Of a stretch of 64,000 bases of DNA, positions 35,501-50,000 are shown piece by piece (positions within the stretch are counted from its first letter, which is position 1; each line of letters begins with the position of its first letter). The stretch spans positions 10,048,541-10,112,540 of the forward strand of contig NC_049990.1 in the NCBI RefSeq assembly GCF_000003815.2. Reading direction: 5' to 3'. The notes beneath the pieces are model-generated. The model searched no databases. It was given only the letters and a program-made list of their open reading frames with translations, and was not told the origin of the DNA. This stretch comes from Branchiostoma floridae. Its lineage: Eukaryota > Chordata > Leptocardii > Amphioxiformes > Branchiostomatidae. The translations under genes and the position numbers were made by a program.

Positions 35501-37329
35501 GGCATCACAAACTTTTGCAACTTATGATCCACTGCTCAGTGAGTCACATGTTCTATCTCCATTACAAGACTCCACAGAACGCTCAACACAAACTCACCCT
35601 CCACAGTCCCATAGGTTCAGTACCAAGTTGCCCAGGAAGCGAACATGAGAATGTTCAACATCAACTACAATGTAAAAGAAAAGACATTAGAGATTAGAAA
35701 TCATGTACGAAACTTGGTTGCCATATGGCACAACATGTACACATTACACATCTGACATGACAGGAGAAAATGAACTGTTTTACCAACTTTTGATTGACAA
35801 CACTAGTATGTACATTATAGTACATTTGAACATGATTATATGTACTTATACAAGTATCGAGTATACTTATGATGATGATAATATAAGTGATTCTGGATTG
35901 GAAAAGAAGTACTCCATACACTTAATACACCAACTGTTTCTTGTAGGTATAGGACTTACTAGACACCAGTTGCCTAACAAAAACATACATGCTAACATCA
36001 TAGCTTACACTATCAATGGTAACCATTGTAACACAGGGTCTAAATACTAGACATAAATGTAAACTTAGACTTACTTGTAGCCCCTAATCTCCTGGTGTCC
36101 CTTGCAATGTAGTTTGCAAAAATGATGGAGCGCATACTGGTCTTTCCTGACCCACTCTTTCCCATTAACAGGACCTGGGAGGAAAAGCAAGATAAAAGCA
36201 TGGTTAAAGACATCTAGATTACTAGTACACAGCAAATCCTACTTTTTTTCTATAAGGGTGGCAGGTTCTTTAAAATGCTATAAGTTGTCCTAAAAGTAAA
36301 ACTCGGGACCTTTATTTCTTGTCACAACTCAGATCCAAGTAACATCCCTGGGGAAGGTACTCATTGCCGCCCGATTCGAGTCAAGAGTGATGAAATTGTA
36401 GCCTGATTAAATCTCACTTATAGCAGCCCGCCAAACATCCGCCGTCCCCCTAGTGGGGAGGGGCCAGTTACAGCCCTGGACAGCGGAGTTTGTGTTACAC
36501 AGACTAATGAAATTGGTGCTAACCTGAAAACCGTCCCTGTCACATATAAGCCATACTTTGTATCTTGTACAATTGTTGTGCAATAAAGTTATTATTATAA
36601 GCGAGGCTTGGGCGGTTGCCACGGAATCGTTGTCCGATCAATTTTCGCCAAATGTGACAGGGGTATAAGGGCCCAACTGCCCCAACATCAAGAACTGTCG
36701 GGGATTCAAACTCAGCATGACCGGTTCTGACTTCTGAGTCAACAAACCTAACCACAAGGCCACTGCCATAATGCCAATTTTTAGGGCCGACTTAAAGCCT
36801 TCAGATTTTCTTGTAGCAGATGATGCAACATTTAGGCAATGTAGCTTTTTCGTAACAATTGATAGATACGACAGCAAAGTTTCTAGTGTCACATACACAT
36901 CACCACAACACTCATCTCTACGAGATAACGTTATTTTATACATTCTGTCCTAGATGTATTTTCACCGATGACCAATACCTAGAAAAATATAAAAATGGTT
37001 TTCTTGCAACATGATTTGACATAATTTTTCGAAGTACAATGTTGGCATAGCTTATTACATTTTGTAGTTATATAACTTTCGTTGCTGTTCTTGCAGCATA
37101 TCTTGATATTTACAAGCATTCAACGTTGTGTTGTTTACTTAGTGGTTACACCTGGGTTAAGGCCTGCCCCTACCGCCCGGTGAGCTACAGGTGTGACCTA
37201 ACACGAACTTTGTCATAAACCTTGGATATGGGGAGGGGGGCAGTGATGTCATCATTCCACAGGAGAGAAGTCCATCAATAAAATGCTCAACCTGAAACAA
37301 CACTACAAGAACTTTACCTTCTTCTTCAT
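32552..37329 (-). CDS. RRAGA: RRAGA, Rag GTPase A/B
   Basis: Nine coding exons on the minus strand: 37329-37318, 36174-36075, 35664-35598, 35243-35021, 34811-34716, 34364-34242, 33689-33598, 33192-33077 and 32643-32552. All phases agree; the product is 306 residues, near the human 313. Exon 1 encodes only MKKK. The P-loop GKSGSGKTS and switch region ([16 protein letters not shown]) are in exons 2-3, and [13 protein letters not shown] spans exons 3-4. The G4 motif HKMD is present, followed by the C-terminal roadblock-like domain ([15 protein letters not shown]). RagA/B pairs with RagC/D on lysosomes, held by Ragulator, and recruits mTORC1 when amino acids are available. The exon 5 donor is AAG|GCAAGT, a GC-AG intron. 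Intron 1 (36175-37317) contains repeats. Confidence 0.97.
36300..36600 (+). mobile_element. Non-LTR retrotransposon 3' end fragment
   Basis: A plus-strand stretch inside RRAGA intron 1 ends CAATAAAGTTATTATTATAA, the poly(A)-signal plus ATT-repeat tail usual for LINE 3' ends. The upstream GC-rich part resembles a LINE 3' UTR. No RT coding remains; boundaries are approximate. Confidence 0.5.
36650..36775 (-). repeat. tRNA-derived SINE-like fragment
   Basis: Read on the minus strand, GGCCTTGTGGTTAGG resembles an A box and GAGTTTGAATCCCC a B box, 40-45 bases apart as in tRNA-derived SINEs. It lies next to the LINE tail in RRAGA intron 1. Confidence 0.5.
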
Positions 37330-38141
37330 CTTGTCTGTTGTCTCGGTCTCCTGTACGGCCTAGAAAATCTTTTTTCTTCGCGGAGAAAGTCACGGAGGTA
37401 AATTCTAGTGTCTTCCCCTCTGGCCTTGGTGGTCTGCCACGGTCCTGTGACGTATCATGTGATAGGTGGACTGGTCCACGTAACCTTAAATGTAGGGTCC
37501 AGCTATCTATTTTGCGTGGTTTTGAGGCATTTTGTGCGCTATTCTGGTGATATGGGATTCTTTTGTAGATTAAAAAAATAAGAAAAGTTTCTACAACTAA
37601 AAAAGGGTACAAATTTTAACATAAATACTCGTCTAACAAAATGCATCTGGTTTGGTCATTAGAGCCTAGTGTGAAATACGAAATACCCCCTTGAAACTGA
37701 GTGGACTACGCCATACATTCTCGTGCTCAGGGTGCTTTTTCGTGAAATTCTGAAAGTGTCTTAATATGAGCAAAATACAAAAGTAAAGTACAAGATTATA
37801 TAAGGCTAATATATGAATATTAGTGATATTCCATATGTCTACAAAAGTGTCGTTATATTGATGAAAAGTGTGCGAAGCAACATTTGAAATGCCTGGGAAC
37901 GACGTTATGCAAATAAGGAACCGATCGAGGAGTTCAAATTTTGCCCGCTTGGTGAAAAACAAAACAACGAGTCGTCTGTAGTGTCGATAGATGGCGTTTA
38001 TCAACTATTTTTCAATTCGCAGTGGTTATAGAAAGCCATTTTAAGGTAAGAAACATTCCACAAAGTATCAATATCTTGGTTTTATGTTTAATTTGACAAC
38101 AACTTAGACGTGCAAAATTAAGTGTTGAGTTGGGGAGGGGG
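37330..38141. other. RRAGA 5' UTR/promoter side
   Basis: The first few hundred bases upstream of the RRAGA start codon should hold its 5' UTR and promoter; a moderately GC-rich stretch lies at 37390-37500. No TATA box stands out and no other gene is visible. Confidence 0.4.
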
Positions 38142-39765
38142 GTTTGTTTGTTTGTTTGTTTGTTTATTAGGAATCTCCATTAGTTACATTGAACTATTCT
38201 TCCTGGAGTCCTTTACACACAATGAATAAAATACATAACAACAAATTATACAGATAATGTTGATCAGACAACTAGCATAAATCAATCATTAACATTCTTA
38301 ACTTATCATATTATGCAATACATTAAATTACTCATAACGTCAATCAATCAATTCATCATTATCCTCATTCAATTAACATAAACAAAAACATTATTATCAT
38401 ATCATATCATACATGTACATAATATTATCATATATTAGATATTGTGGAGGTCAGAGGTCATGAAATATACAGATGGGACATAGTCAAGTTTACCACCATG
38501 AGCTGATAGGTGAGTTTTTATGTCTTTGAGTTTTTGTCCAGGACCAGATTTTTACTTTGAATGCACGTGGATTTGAGGATGTAATGTGAATTGGTAGAGT
38601 GTTGTATGTTTTGATAGCTCTGTATAAGAAGGTTCGAGTAATGGCATTAGTTCTGGGTTTGGGTAGCAAGAATGCTCCTTTCTGTGCTAGTCTGGTGTTG
38701 TGAGAATGTGCGGTGTTAACTGTTTTTAAACGACTGAAAATGCATTTTGGCTGTTTTTCCTTTACAACTTTATGGAATATGTTGATAGTGCCTGTGAAAA
38801 GTCTTTCTTTTACTGAGGGCCAGTTTAACTGATTATGTAGTACGTCTAGGTTTGCGTCAAAACATGCACCTGTTGCCAGCCTAGCTGCTCTATTCTGGAT
38901 AACTTGCAGTTTGTCTAGGTGTGTCTGAGGCGATGAGGACGTGAGTACTAAGCCGTAATCTAGGTGAGATAGGACCAAGGTCTGTATCACAGTTTTCAAC
39001 AGGTTGGTAGTGAAGTATTCCTTATATTTCCTAATTGAAGCAAGAGCTCCTGCCATCTTCATCTTTGTTTTGTTTACTTGTAGAGCCCATGAGAGCTGCT
39101 GATCCACAGTGACACCTAGTAAGTCCGCCTGTTCCACCTGTGTAATGATTTTGCCTTCGATGGAAAGTTGTAGCTTCGGCTTCCTTTTTAGCCTATGTGG
39201 TGAACCCAAGACGATTGATTTTGTTTTGCCAATGTTGAGGATTAACTTGTTTGTCCTCACCCAATTCCATATCTTAGACAAGTCTGTCTGCAGCTTATTT
39301 TGTAATGCTGTAATGTCAGAAGCTGATGTGGATGGGGTGGAATCATCGGCATACATCACAACCACACTTTGGGTAGTTACCGTTGGCAGATCGTTTGTGA
39401 AAATACAGAAGAGAAGGGGACCGAGGCAGCTGCCTTGGGGTACGCCACATTTTGTTTCAATGAATGATGAGTAGCTTCCATTCACAAACACGGCCTGTTT
39501 CCTGTTTTCTAGGTAGCTTCTTGTCCAGTTTATGGCAGATTGTGTAAAGCCATAACTTTGTAATTTGGCCAGACAGATCTCATGATTGATAACATCAAAA
39601 GCAGCACTAAAATCTAACAAAACTGCTCCTACTAAGTTACCCTTGTCTATTTCTTCCAGCCAGTAGTCTGACATTTGTGTGAGCGCGCTAGAAGTGGAGT
39701 GGAAGCGCTTATACGCATGTTGATTACCGGAGAAAATATCATTTGAGTTGTTTGCCTAATTTCTG
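38142..39765 (-). mobile_element. 5'-truncated non-LTR retrotransposon (reverse transcriptase fragment)
   Basis: A minus-strand ORF at 39674-38490 encodes the C-terminal half of a LINE reverse transcriptase; in-frame similarity continues upstream to about 39760 (QHAYKRFHSTSSALT). RT motifs in order: VLLDFSAAFDVINH (motif A), CGVPQGSCLGPLLF (motif B) and VVMYADDSTP (motif C, YADD). A thumb and C-terminal region with LDYGLVLTSSSP and RAARLATG follows. No endonuclease domain remains. Downstream the element ends in a CAAA microsatellite (38142-38166 on the plus strand as TTTG), as in CR1/Jockey-like elements. It lacks its 5' half, so it cannot be autonomous. Confidence 0.93.
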
Positions 39766-39930
39766 AAAATTTTAATATTCATATTCAACTCAAACTACTT
39801 GAAACTTACATATGGCTTCAGCCTAGAAAAAAAATGAAACGATGGCACTTCTATCCCATGTGCGCTTAAGTATGTTACTGGTTACTGTCAGAAAGAAGTG
39901 GTAGATTTTTGTGTTGAAAAATAAGGTATC

Positions 39931-40616
39931 AGGACAACTCGGCACCTGGGACAACTCGTCCCCAGTCAATCAGGACAACTCGGCACCTAGCCCAGGACAA
40001 CTCGTCCCCTAGTTTAGGACATGTCGGCACCACATAATGACATATACATGAGTACATCATTTGTGTAATTTGGGCTCGTAAAACATTTTTACCAACTTTG
40101 GAGCTCTAGTCGATCTCATGACTATGATTTTCACTTTGCCAGGCAGGTACTTTGAAAGTTTCATAGCGTCGGCAAACTTGGGTGTGCTATGTATGAGCAG
40201 AACCACTGTGACCTTATCGGCCTCGGCAGTCAGTTCACCCGAGTTGGCTCAGAGACTGCTGGGTTACATTATATTATATACTAGTAGGCTACATGACATT
40301 ATGAAGCATACACTAAGCTTCTTGGTCTTTGTGAATGTTTCTGTATATTTCAAATAAAGCTTACTCGTATTTTGACTTTGAGTATAATTTTTGAGTGACG
40401 CTTCCGGTCCTATTCGTGGACATAAAGTTCAATTAAAGAATAAAATGAAAGTGTCCAAATTTCTTTCATGGCTTTATATTATCTATAGATACCCAAATTG
40501 GGGTAATTTTGTTGCTCGGAAATGTCCAAAACTAAGGTGCCGAGTTGACCTGCGCTGGGTGCCGAGTTGTCCTGATTGGTCAGGGGCCCAGTCGTCCCAG
40601 GTGCCGAGTTGTCTCG
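39931..40616. mobile_element. Foldback-type element with GGACAACTCGGCACC arms
   Basis: The left arm (39931-40032) carries alternating AGGACAACTCGGCACC and GGACAACTCGTCCCC units; the right arm (about 40537-40616) carries the complements, GGTGCCGAGTTGTCC among them. The core has no coding sequence. The architecture repeats that of the unrelated element in IGBP1 intron 1. Confidence 0.7.
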
Positions 40617-41038
40617 GAATCAAAAATAATATCTAACATATGCGCCAAAGCAGATGTATGGCTTCATTTTGCTTTATTTGTTTGTCTTTTAACTTTTCAA
40701 ATTATTGAAGTGTTAAACATTCAATTAAACATTCAATGGAAATAAAAAGGATTCTAATAAAAAAAACTCGCAACTTGGAAGCTGTACAAAAGATAAAAAT
40801 GCCTCAAAACAAGGGGGAGCCATATAATGATATTACATGTATAAAAAACGTTTTGACTTGATTTTATTTAATTGAAACATTGTTGACGATAGATGATATA
40901 ACCTTCTGGCCTATACATGGGGTAATTTGCTGCTGCATGTTACTGCATTGGCTAATTTGCCATCTCTTTTTTTTTCTTCCAAGTTTCAGGCTGTTACAAA
41001 ATTATCCGCGCAGACTGCATCACCAAACAGTAGCAGAA

Positions 41039-44000
41039 ATGGCAGCGTTGTCAGTGGGTGATGATGATGATGACATGATGAGTGGATTCGGGCCCCTCAG
41101 TAGTGTTCCCAGCTCTCCTGCTGCTCCGCATCACTTCAGCAGCCCTGCACAACAACAACAACAACAACATGGGAGAAAACAACAGCAACATGCAGGTATA
41201 CTGATAATCTGATAAATTGATATTGCAATATTTCATTTTGGAGTGCTATGTGTAAAAATGTTTATATATTTGTTAAATGTAGTGTCTAAGTTCTCTAACG
41301 TAGGCAGTAAAAATCTACTGCTATTACCTTTTCCAAACAATTTTACACAAATTGCATGGTGAGTTGCAATGCACACTTTACAACAGAGTTGACTGTGGAC
41401 TGTCTTTACATGCAAACATGTACCACTAGTTAAATAATTTCTGATGTTGTAATGATATGAAAGAAGTTGTAATTTTGCAACATGTTTTTTGTTGTTGTTG
41501 TTGTTGTCATCTCTATGACATGCAAATTATTTTGCAATGAAAGTCAAAGTCAGATCAGAGTATCATTCAGTTTGTCATTGAAAATTCATGTTTATACTTG
41601 TCTATACAGCTGACAGCGGCCTGAGCCCAATCACTACAGGCACCAGTGTGAGTCCCACTCTCACTCTTACAGCAGTGTCCACAGCGACCAGTCAGTCGAC
41701 GCGATACCCACATGTCGACTCCTTCCTGTCTTCACTGGAAACCCCCACCACCTTCATCAGGGAGATGGAAGGGGTGAGGAACAGTCTGCAGAACATGCTC
41801 AAGTTGGGCCAGGCTATGGCAGGTGAGGCAATTCACAAATCTACGGCTGGTTTACTAGTACTTCCAGGTACTTATTGCAACCTGAATAAACAATAAGGTT
41901 AAAGTTAGGTAGGCTACTCAGAAGCTCATGTAATGGAATTTGGTTGTGGCTTGCTTTTGCTTTGTTCACCATGCTTGAAATGTGATAAAATGACACAAAT
42001 ATGTTGACAATACGCATCCTCCTAACGCCCGGTCCCCAACGGCATTACCTTATGGGACCCTGCTATCCCATGCCCTATAAGTGGCTATTATGATTGTCGC
42101 CACAAACAAGCTGTCAACCAATCAGAGAATAGGCCTTTCTTGGGCTTGTTGTTGTCGCAAGCTGTCTCGCAAAGGCCGCTGGGAAGCTATCAGCCAATCA
42201 TGTTACGTATTACCATGGCTTTGTTTGCTCACCATGCCTACGCCCAATATACCCAACGGCTGACTGCCCATATAAGGGTAAGCTCATTAATATTTATAAG
42301 TAGGGCGGTCCCTAACTGGTCAGAGTACACAAGGTAGCAGAGGTAAACACAGGAAGTTTTGACACGACTGTGGTTCCTCTGCGTAGGAGAATGACAATAC
42401 GTTGCAAATACATGTATCAATCTGACTGGAGATTCTGAAATTCAGAATATTTGTTCTTTTGGCGCCAAAATTCAACAATACACTGTACTTGTCTAGTCTC
42501 AAAGGCCTTCATTACCCACAATTCATGTTGCTGTGCATGCATATACTACAACATGTACTACAGTACTCAGAACAGTGAACAACCATATTCTGTTCAGCTA
42601 GTGGAATCAGACCCAAATTATTTTTTGCTGATTAGTCCCTCCACACAGTCATATGTTTAACCATGTGTAGTTGTGTCCACAGACAGAGACAGTTTTGAGC
42701 GAGTGGAAGGTCTCGGCCTGCTGACAGCTGACCGACATAACAGGAAGGAGGCAGACGAGTCTTTCGACAGCAACACAACCGCACAACTCTTAACGTAAGG
42801 GACTGTGTTTTCAGTAGATTGTTATTGAATGAGTGAGAATATTTTGAGCTGGTACATAATTGTCTTTGTACGTACCAATTATTACCAACCAGTGTTCCAG
42901 CCAGCCTGAAATTTTTTTCCGTCCCCTAGATTTTGAATGGAAATCTTGTCGAAGGCACGGCAAGGGGTATCAGAGAGTAACTAGGAAAATTTTTAAATCT
43001 AGAGTTTCTAGACCCTTTGAAATACTATTTCCTATATTGTGAGGGGCAGCTTGGTTCAACTAATATCTTTACATGCCGATTTTTGTCCATCACAGAGGAC
43101 GGAATGGGCAAAATTTTTGTCCGTCCCCAGCGGCAAAATCCATCAAAGAATATTGAAGGACAGATGCTGGCTAGAACTCTGTTACCAACAATGACCCATT
43201 TGAACAATTGGCTAACATATCTTGTCTCATTTCAGTGCTAAACCAGTCCTGGTATCACAGGATGTGTCCCCTGTGTCTGTGGACAGTGGTTTGCATACCG
43301 CACGGGGCCAGTGGTCAAGCAGAGTGGATGGGGAACTGGCGTCCGAGCGGCGCAACAGCCGCTCTGAGTCTTTGTACGTAGAGAACCAGATTCTACGGGA
43401 CAGTGTGGAAAGGGAACGTTTCAGACGCAAGGTACATGTGATAAGAGTTTTCTGTTTAGCATAATAACATAAGTGGCTGTTTTTATCTTCAAGGCTCTTT
43501 TACATGGTACCTAAGTTATACTTGATATTGCCATCTTCTTATAACTTATGTGTTCTCCACTGTCAAAGCTTAAACTTTCAAGAGAAGGAGTTGTTTGAAA
43601 TTGTTACTTGGTGATGTACTGGAGTAATAAGTAAGACTTGTTTTGTCCTATAACTTACTTACATATTTCATTTCCATTTTTATTCATTTCAGCATTGTGA
43701 GCAGCAAATCCAGGAACTCCAGAGTAAGGTAGGCATTAAAGTTAAATGTTCTTCAAAAAACTAACTTTTACTTAGTATGTAAGCCTTTATTCATTCCTCG
43801 TAATCAGTGACAGTTGATCATGCCAGCTCTGACAAAAAGTGACAGTCAATGTAACTGTCAGTCCGTAACACCCTTGCCCAGTCAGTAGTATGTGTTTTAA
43901 TGACTGTCCATTGGCACTGTTATTTCCATTACTGTAGCAGTATGTTATTATAGTGCTATCGTGAACTCAAAACCACCACAATTTCTCCTTGATGTGAAAT

Positions 44001-47000
44001 TTAATCACCACAAACTTAAAAATGTAAATGTTTTCAATTCAGTTCAGACATATTCACCAATTCGATTGCAATACATGTCCATATATACTATAGTAAGTAC
44101 TGAGTGATCAAGTTTATATTTTCATCAACATATTTCACTTACAGATTCTGGAACTGCAACAACAATTAGCAGTAGCTGTCTCCACAGACAAGAAGAAGGA
44201 TGTCATGATTGAACAACTTGATAAGGTTTGGCACCCTTCTATACTGAGTAGTCATAAAAGATTGAGTAGGCGTGTGTTGCATAGAAATCTGTCATTATTT
44301 GTGAAGGTCCTGCAAAATGATGGAGTAACAGCAACTTTGTAATTTTACTTTCCAGACCCTTGCTAAAGTTGTGGACGGCTGGAAGAAACAGGACACTGAG
44401 AAAACTGAGCTGATCAGAAAGCTGAAAGAGGAGAAGTATGCCATAGAGAAGGGTCATTCCAGACAACAGGAGGTGATTGTAACTTCAGTTTGTGAAAATA
44501 ACTTTACCGAGTTTGACTAAAATATTCCTGTAGCATACAAACCAAAGACCAAGTGCTAGCCGGTTTCTTGTAAAGTTGTATTAATGTATTTTGTCCTGGT
44601 TACTGGTAATAATGCCAATGTAGGCTGCTGAACTTCTGCCTTGTACACATAGGTGTTGATGAACTTTGAGAAGGATCTTGCCCAAGCCGTGGAACAGCTA
44701 GCCATAGAGCAGCAGAGAGCCAGCATGGCTGAACAGGAGAAAGTGGCTCAGGTACTGAATTTTTTTTGTGTGGGGATTGCTTCATCATGTATATGTAAAA
44801 CCACTACTACCACTACTACTGCTTCTACTACATGAACTACCACTACTAGTACTACTGTAAAAAACTAAAACCACTGGTGTATGTACGTGTAAACTGGCAA
44901 ACTGGTAGCAGCCTCACAGTGGAGCTCCTAGCCCCAATTTGTTTGTAACTCACTGGGAGAGCCAAATCAAATCCTGGAAGGGCATCTTGGTTGGAGCTAC
45001 ACTATCCTTTTGGAGGGATGTAAATTGGGGATCTTATACACCTTTCTCACGCGGCGGCCATGATAGATCGAAGAAGAGGTCAATGAGGCAAACAGACAAA
45101 ACTTATTTCTAAAATCAGGTCCCATTTAGTTTTCCCCCAAACCACACAAATTTTCATGATATAAGATAGAATAATAAATATTACAAGAAGTGTTATGCAC
45201 CGAAAGATGTAGCAATTTAGAGTAGTGTAGACTGACCCCATAGTCCCTTAAGAGATGCAAAATAACAACATAATAATGCAAATTTTTAACGAATTTGCAG
45301 CCATTCACTTATTGGTCGATTTCCTAATTGGCAGGCTACCATTGGTCGAACTGCTAATTATGATGGACAGCCTTTTGTTTGCCACATTGAACTCGTTTTA
45401 GATCTATCATGGCCGCCGCGTGAGAAAGGTGTATTATCAAAGAGGTGCCTCAAGCACATTAATGGGGAGGGCCTAGCAACCCCTTCCTGTAAACAAAAGT
45501 ACCCTGCTACAGAAACAACTGGTTGTGCTCTTTTTGCAAGGACCTTGTAGGGTGTACAAATAAAGACAATGTGATTCTTTTATTGATTGAGCTGCCAGAC
45601 CCTACATCCACCAATCTAAGTTGTCCACTTTCATTGTTAGTTTCAAAAGCAGCAGGAGGAGAAAGCCAAGACACTGGATCTTCTACAAGGAGAGCGGGAG
45701 AAAGCCATACGGGTGGAGTCTGAGAGGGACCAGCTATTACAGCAGGCAGAGGCTCTACAGAGGGAAGTGGACAACTTCAACCAGACGCTGGAAACAGTAT
45801 GAAAGCACTCTATTATACAATTGTGTTTGTTTAAAACTATTTTCTACACAAAAGAGGATGACAAATGACTTATTTATCTATTTTTATTTTGAACTTTATG
45901 ATTGAGATTTTTTGAGACAAGACACAAATTAGACAAGAAGACAGCAAACAGCACATCATTTGACAGCATTTGATTATAAAAAGTTTAGCTATTTAGATGT
46001 ACTTGTATTCTCTCTAGGAAAGGAGTACCTTTAGAGCTCAAGAGGAAGAACTGCAGAAACAACTAGAGCTGCTGACAGAAAAACACCAAGAAGTAGTCGA
46101 TCAGGAAAAGGTGAAAACAATATAAGTTGACCAACATTTTTTATTTTATTTGTAAATCTGAAATTCAATAAATTACAGACATGTACATTATGTGCATGTG
46201 CAATTTCGGCCATTTTTTGTCTGTGGAATTGTGGGATTGTGATGAATTTGGTATGTGAATGGGAAACATACTCTAAGCCTAGACATTGAATAGTGGACTA
46301 CAATTTACCATGAATGGTGTACCTCAAGGATCCCTTCTGCTCCCCAGGCTGCAGTCCATGCTGAGTCCCAGAAGGCCCAGGAGCACCAGAAGGCTCTGTC
46401 CTCAGCACACAACGAAATCGGTCAGCTGAAGATGGAACTGAGTGCAGCCAACAGAGACAAGGTTACTGTCCACAAATGAGTATTGCCAACGCTGTAGAGA
46501 TAGTATTGCGGAAGAATATTGTAGTCAAATGATGTCATATACAGCCAAATCTATACAAGTGACCACCTGACTGTATTAGGACCACTAGGCCTTAAGTGAC
46601 CACTTTTTGGTCGCCCTTTATACAATATTTCCCATTGACACAAGCATTAAGAATCCTGGCTATAATAGTGATCATTTACATAGACCCTATTTTGTTTGTC
46701 ACCCTGAATGGTCTTTTGGGTTTTTGACTGTATGGGTTTGTCTTGCATGAACCCTGATGTATAGATAAATTCTGACATTGACAGTTTCTGCACATGAAAT
46801 ATGTTTTAGGTTTAGTAACTGAATTTTCTGAGATTACATGCATCACTGAGTAAATTTTGTTTTGAGAGAATGTGCATCACTGAATAGCAGTTTCTGTTGT
46901 CTATTCCAACAGGAGAACCTGAAGATGGAGCTGAGTCTCCAGGAGGCCAGGTTTGAGGCCAGTCAGAGTAAGCTGGAGTCAGAGTACCAGGCTGAACAGG

Positions 47001-50000
47001 AGAGAAAGGTAATACTAATGGCCACTAAAACTGTTTGTTAGCTCTTCAATGACCAAGGACCGTGAGGGATTAGAATGAGATATCAAACTGCTGCAGTACA
47101 GAGGAAAGTCGTCAGGGGCTTGAAATCTAATGATTGGTTTGTTGTTTGTTTGAAACTTTTTTATTCACGAGAAATTCAATCAGGCCGCTTTTTATTTAGG
47201 TCATGAGAGAGGAATGGGCCAGTTGAAATATAACAGATACAGATTGCATGTCTTTGGTAGGATTACGACTTAACCACATAGCAAATTTCATAACAATCCA
47301 TCCATAGCTTTTCCAATTATAGTACATTTGTACATACATACAAATGCAACCAAAGCATATTAACTTTCTAAAAACAAAGAGGAATGAATATTTTTTTGTT
47401 TTTATCAGTCAAAAACCAATGCTGGCGCAGATGCCATCAACAAAATTTAATTGCTGTGGCCTTATTAATGTGAATCCACCCCAAAATACTTGATAAAAGT
47501 CAAAAATGTGAGTTGTCATTCCAGATGAGCCAGCAGCTAGCGGAGGCACATGAACAGCTGACCCAGACGGAGGAGAGGCTGAGAGAGCAGCACAGACGAC
47601 AGATCCAGGAGGTGGCAGACAGGCACAGACAGGACCTGGACACACACATGAAACAGTTTCATCAGGAGCTGGAGCAGAAGGACACCAAGCTGAGGGAAAC
47701 ATGCCAGGAATATGATGACAGGTACTGTGATTCTTAAAAAGTTTGTGGCGGTTTTGTCTAAGAGATGACATCTTACAGAAAAAATCACAGCAAATGTACT
47801 GCAAAAGACAAAATTAGGTGCAAACTTCAAACACCACAAAAAGCCCATTTTCCTCCAACAGTGAATCAAAACCAAAAGAGAATATGTTAACAGCCCTTGG
47901 TGAATGTCTATCAGCACCAAGGAAAGGGATCGTGATAGTGTGAATGTCTATCAGCACCAAGGAAAGTTATCGTGATAGTTTGAATGTCTATCAGCACCAA
48001 GGAAAGGGATCGTGATAGTGTGAATGTCTATCAGCACCAAGAAAAGGGAGAGTATCAGTTTGAATGTCTATCAGCACCAAGGACAGTGACAGTATCAGTT
48101 TGAATGTCATCAGCACCAAGGAAAGGACATTGTTAGTGTGAATGTCTATCAGTGAATGTCTGTATTTTTACCAGGATTTTAGAAGCCAGAGAGAAGATAT
48201 CTTCTTTGACTCATGAAAATGAGAAACTGGAAAGCCAGAAAAACGCCATGAAGACAAGACTGCAGTCTCTTATCCAGTCCCACGTAAAGGAGGCCATGTT
48301 ACTGTTGTCTGATGTCACATCAGATGCTCTGTCCAGCTCTGCAGAGGTAGGACTAATCATGGCACAACAGTCATGTTTACCATTATATTACAGTGTAACA
48401 CAATAAAGCATGTTAATCATCAGTATTTTTTGTTTGATTACATTATGAATTCTGACTTCTGATGGGTCAAATTTATACTGATAGTATTATTGGCATAAGG
48501 TGATAACATGTAAATGATATCTTTGCCAAACTATGACATTGTTGTCTCTTACTCTATGTTTTTTGCAGCCGGCTGTCAGCAGCTCATTTCGTCTTGGTGC
48601 ACAGAGTGGTGGGAATAATACAACAACAACCAGACCAGGGCTGGGTGTCGGCCTAGGACCCTCCATGTTCTCAGTCAGTGGTCGTTCTGGGAACCTTGCA
48701 CAAGAGGAAAATCAGAAGTTCAGCTTTTCAACCCTCTTCAAATCCGTTGGTGCGTTTTCCTTAAGTACATTGTTTTCTGTAAAGGAACAAGCAAAATAAA
48801 TGTTTTCAGTAAGTTTTGGACAGTTTATACTTTCTTGAAATTTCCATTATGTCTTTTGATAATATTGAGCAATATATAAAACGTTTATTGAATGCTGTTT
48901 CAACAACCTCTAAATACATCGCAGCACCCTAGGGCGCTGAATTGCGTATTTAGGCATCAAAAACATTTACACATACATTAAAAACTTAACATGGTAAGGC
49001 AATTAGACTAACATTTTGCAGATTGTGATGGCAGCATCTGTTTGAAAATGTTGCTCTTGGTTTTATTCCAGATGCTGAAAGATTAGTTGTTCAGAGGCAG
49101 GAGAAAACAGAGACATTTGCCACACAGACTACTGACAGTGTACCACAAGGGGAGAGACAAGCCAAAACAGAAGTACACAGAGATATCACAGGACCATGGG
49201 AGTGGCAGGCCAAAGCAGAGGTGCACACCACTGCCCCAGGGGACAGGCAGCCCCCCACAGCAGAGGCACACAGACACACCACTATCCCAGGGGAGAAACA
49301 GCCTAGTGACATGACTATATACACCCAGACACAGACAGCGCCTGACACACATGTCACTTGGAGCCCAGAGTCAGTGATTGTGGGTGAGACTGTCGGGTAC
49401 ACCGAGCAGGACATTGATGACGGGGCCAGTGTTCTGTCAACAGAACCAACAAGGTTAGTTTTTGAAACATTACTCAAGTTGGCAAAAAAAGGCAGAGCAA
49501 ACTAATATCCGGATGGTATCCAGGCTAGCAAACTGCTTCAAATACAGTTCTATTTTACAGTTCTGTAGTTCTATTTTATACACTCTTAAATAACCACTTC
49601 ATACAGACATATTCATGCACGTATGTTATGACTGTCATATCCATATAGTTAAGAGTGATAATTTAGATTGGTTATTCATTTTTATTTTGCTGTGTTATAA
49701 CATTCGGTTATGCTGAATATGATACTTGACATTCTTAAACTACACACTATTTGAGTACATTTGAATAAAGCAGTAATACTGTAAATTTTTGCTTCTGCTT
49801 CTTGTTTATTCAGTACTAGTAACCTCTTCACTGTGAACTTAAAACCAGCTCAAAAGTGATGGATCTGTCTTCTGCCTGCTTACCTTGTTGTTTGAACTAT
49901 GGTCTAAAAGCCACTGCAAACACTCTATTTTGTCCATACCACAAAATGAAATCCCGGCATTTATAGTATGCATGCAGCTTAGATATCTGTAAGAGAGTAA

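Noticed and set aside
39109-39474. 121-codon plus-strand ORF
   Set aside because: Antisense of the reverse transcriptase.
47400-47920. Minus-strand ORFs of 131 and 127 codons
   Set aside because: Antisense to the coiled-coil exon 13 of CNTROB.
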